24,633 nt of DNA from the NCBI GenBank assembly GCA_016285615.1, contig JAEERB010000018.1:1-24633 (forward strand), read 5' to 3'. The notes under the pieces are model-generated. The model saw only the letters and a list, made by a program, of their open reading frames with translations, was not told the DNA's origin and made no database searches. The stretch comes from Bacteroidales bacterium. GTDB taxonomy: Bacteria > Bacteroidota > Bacteroidia > Bacteroidales > WCHB1-69. This document shows, one piece after another, positions 24,619-24,633 of this stretch; within the stretch, counting starts at the first letter, position 1; every line of letters starts with the position of its first letter. The translations under genes were made by a program, and so were the position numbers.

Positions 24619-24633
24619 GTCATGTAAAAAATC

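Noticed and set aside
1..24633. A complete new defence or secretion system
   Set aside because: The genes are mostly housekeeping, and the only defence-like candidate is the lone DUF4143 ATPase without partner genes.

Overview
The window looks like a chromosomal segment of a member of the Bacteroidota, probably order Bacteroidales and possibly a Prevotella-like genus. The evidence is indirect but consistent. Many starts are preceded by the Bacteroidota -7 promoter element TAnnTTTG, and good Shine-Dalgarno sequences are scarce. The gene content also fits: a glycine-lipid (glsA/glsB) pair, DUF1846, a Bacteroidota-style phosphoethanolamine transferase, a DUF4143 ATPase, and a cell-surface protein with the YVRAYA-type Fn3 repeat. 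No rRNA, tRNA, CRISPR array, complete insertion sequence or prophage was seen. Nearly all of the DNA is coding.

Left part (1-7500). The 3' end of a secreted Fn3 protein converges on a minus-strand pair of uncharacterised genes (TIGR04076 family and DUF1846). DUF1846 is divergent from an orphan ATP-grasp ligase gene. Next come dtd (D-aminoacyl-tRNA deacylase) and a membrane-anchored metallophosphoesterase, spaced by one base on the minus strand. A clear terminator separates these from a lipoprotein with a beta-sandwich domain plus a beta-helix. A small PAS-domain protein follows.

Middle part (7500-16960), all on the minus strand. It holds dnaG, an S41 C-terminal processing protease, an EptA-like phosphoethanolamine transferase, and an AAA/DUF4143 ATPase. 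The ATPase promoter is preceded by an odd 23-bp tandem repeat whose last 9-bp word is inverted. A DNA-repair group follows: O6-methylguanine-DNA methyltransferase, a Y-family translesion polymerase, and a 74-aa YolD-like partner overlapping the polymerase by 4 nt.

Right part (17070-24633). A tight six-gene plus-strand operon runs glsA-glsB-engB-META lipoprotein-nadC-brkB. It joins membrane aminolipid synthesis with ribosome assembly and NAD synthesis. It converges with an RluA-type pseudouridine synthase gene. A second plus-strand operon, terC-era, starts divergently from that gene and ends at a strong hairpin terminator that carries a REP-type sequence.

The most unusual non-coding signals are the 23-bp repeat with an inverted last word, the terminator whose U-tract runs into the next gene's promoter, the perfect 12-bp palindrome after the lipoprotein gene, and the near-leaderless promoter of the Y-family polymerase. 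I saw no complete new defence or secretion system. The most promising poorly described units are the TIGR04076-DUF1846 pair, the Y-polymerase/YolD-like pair and the DUF4143 ATPase with its repeat array.
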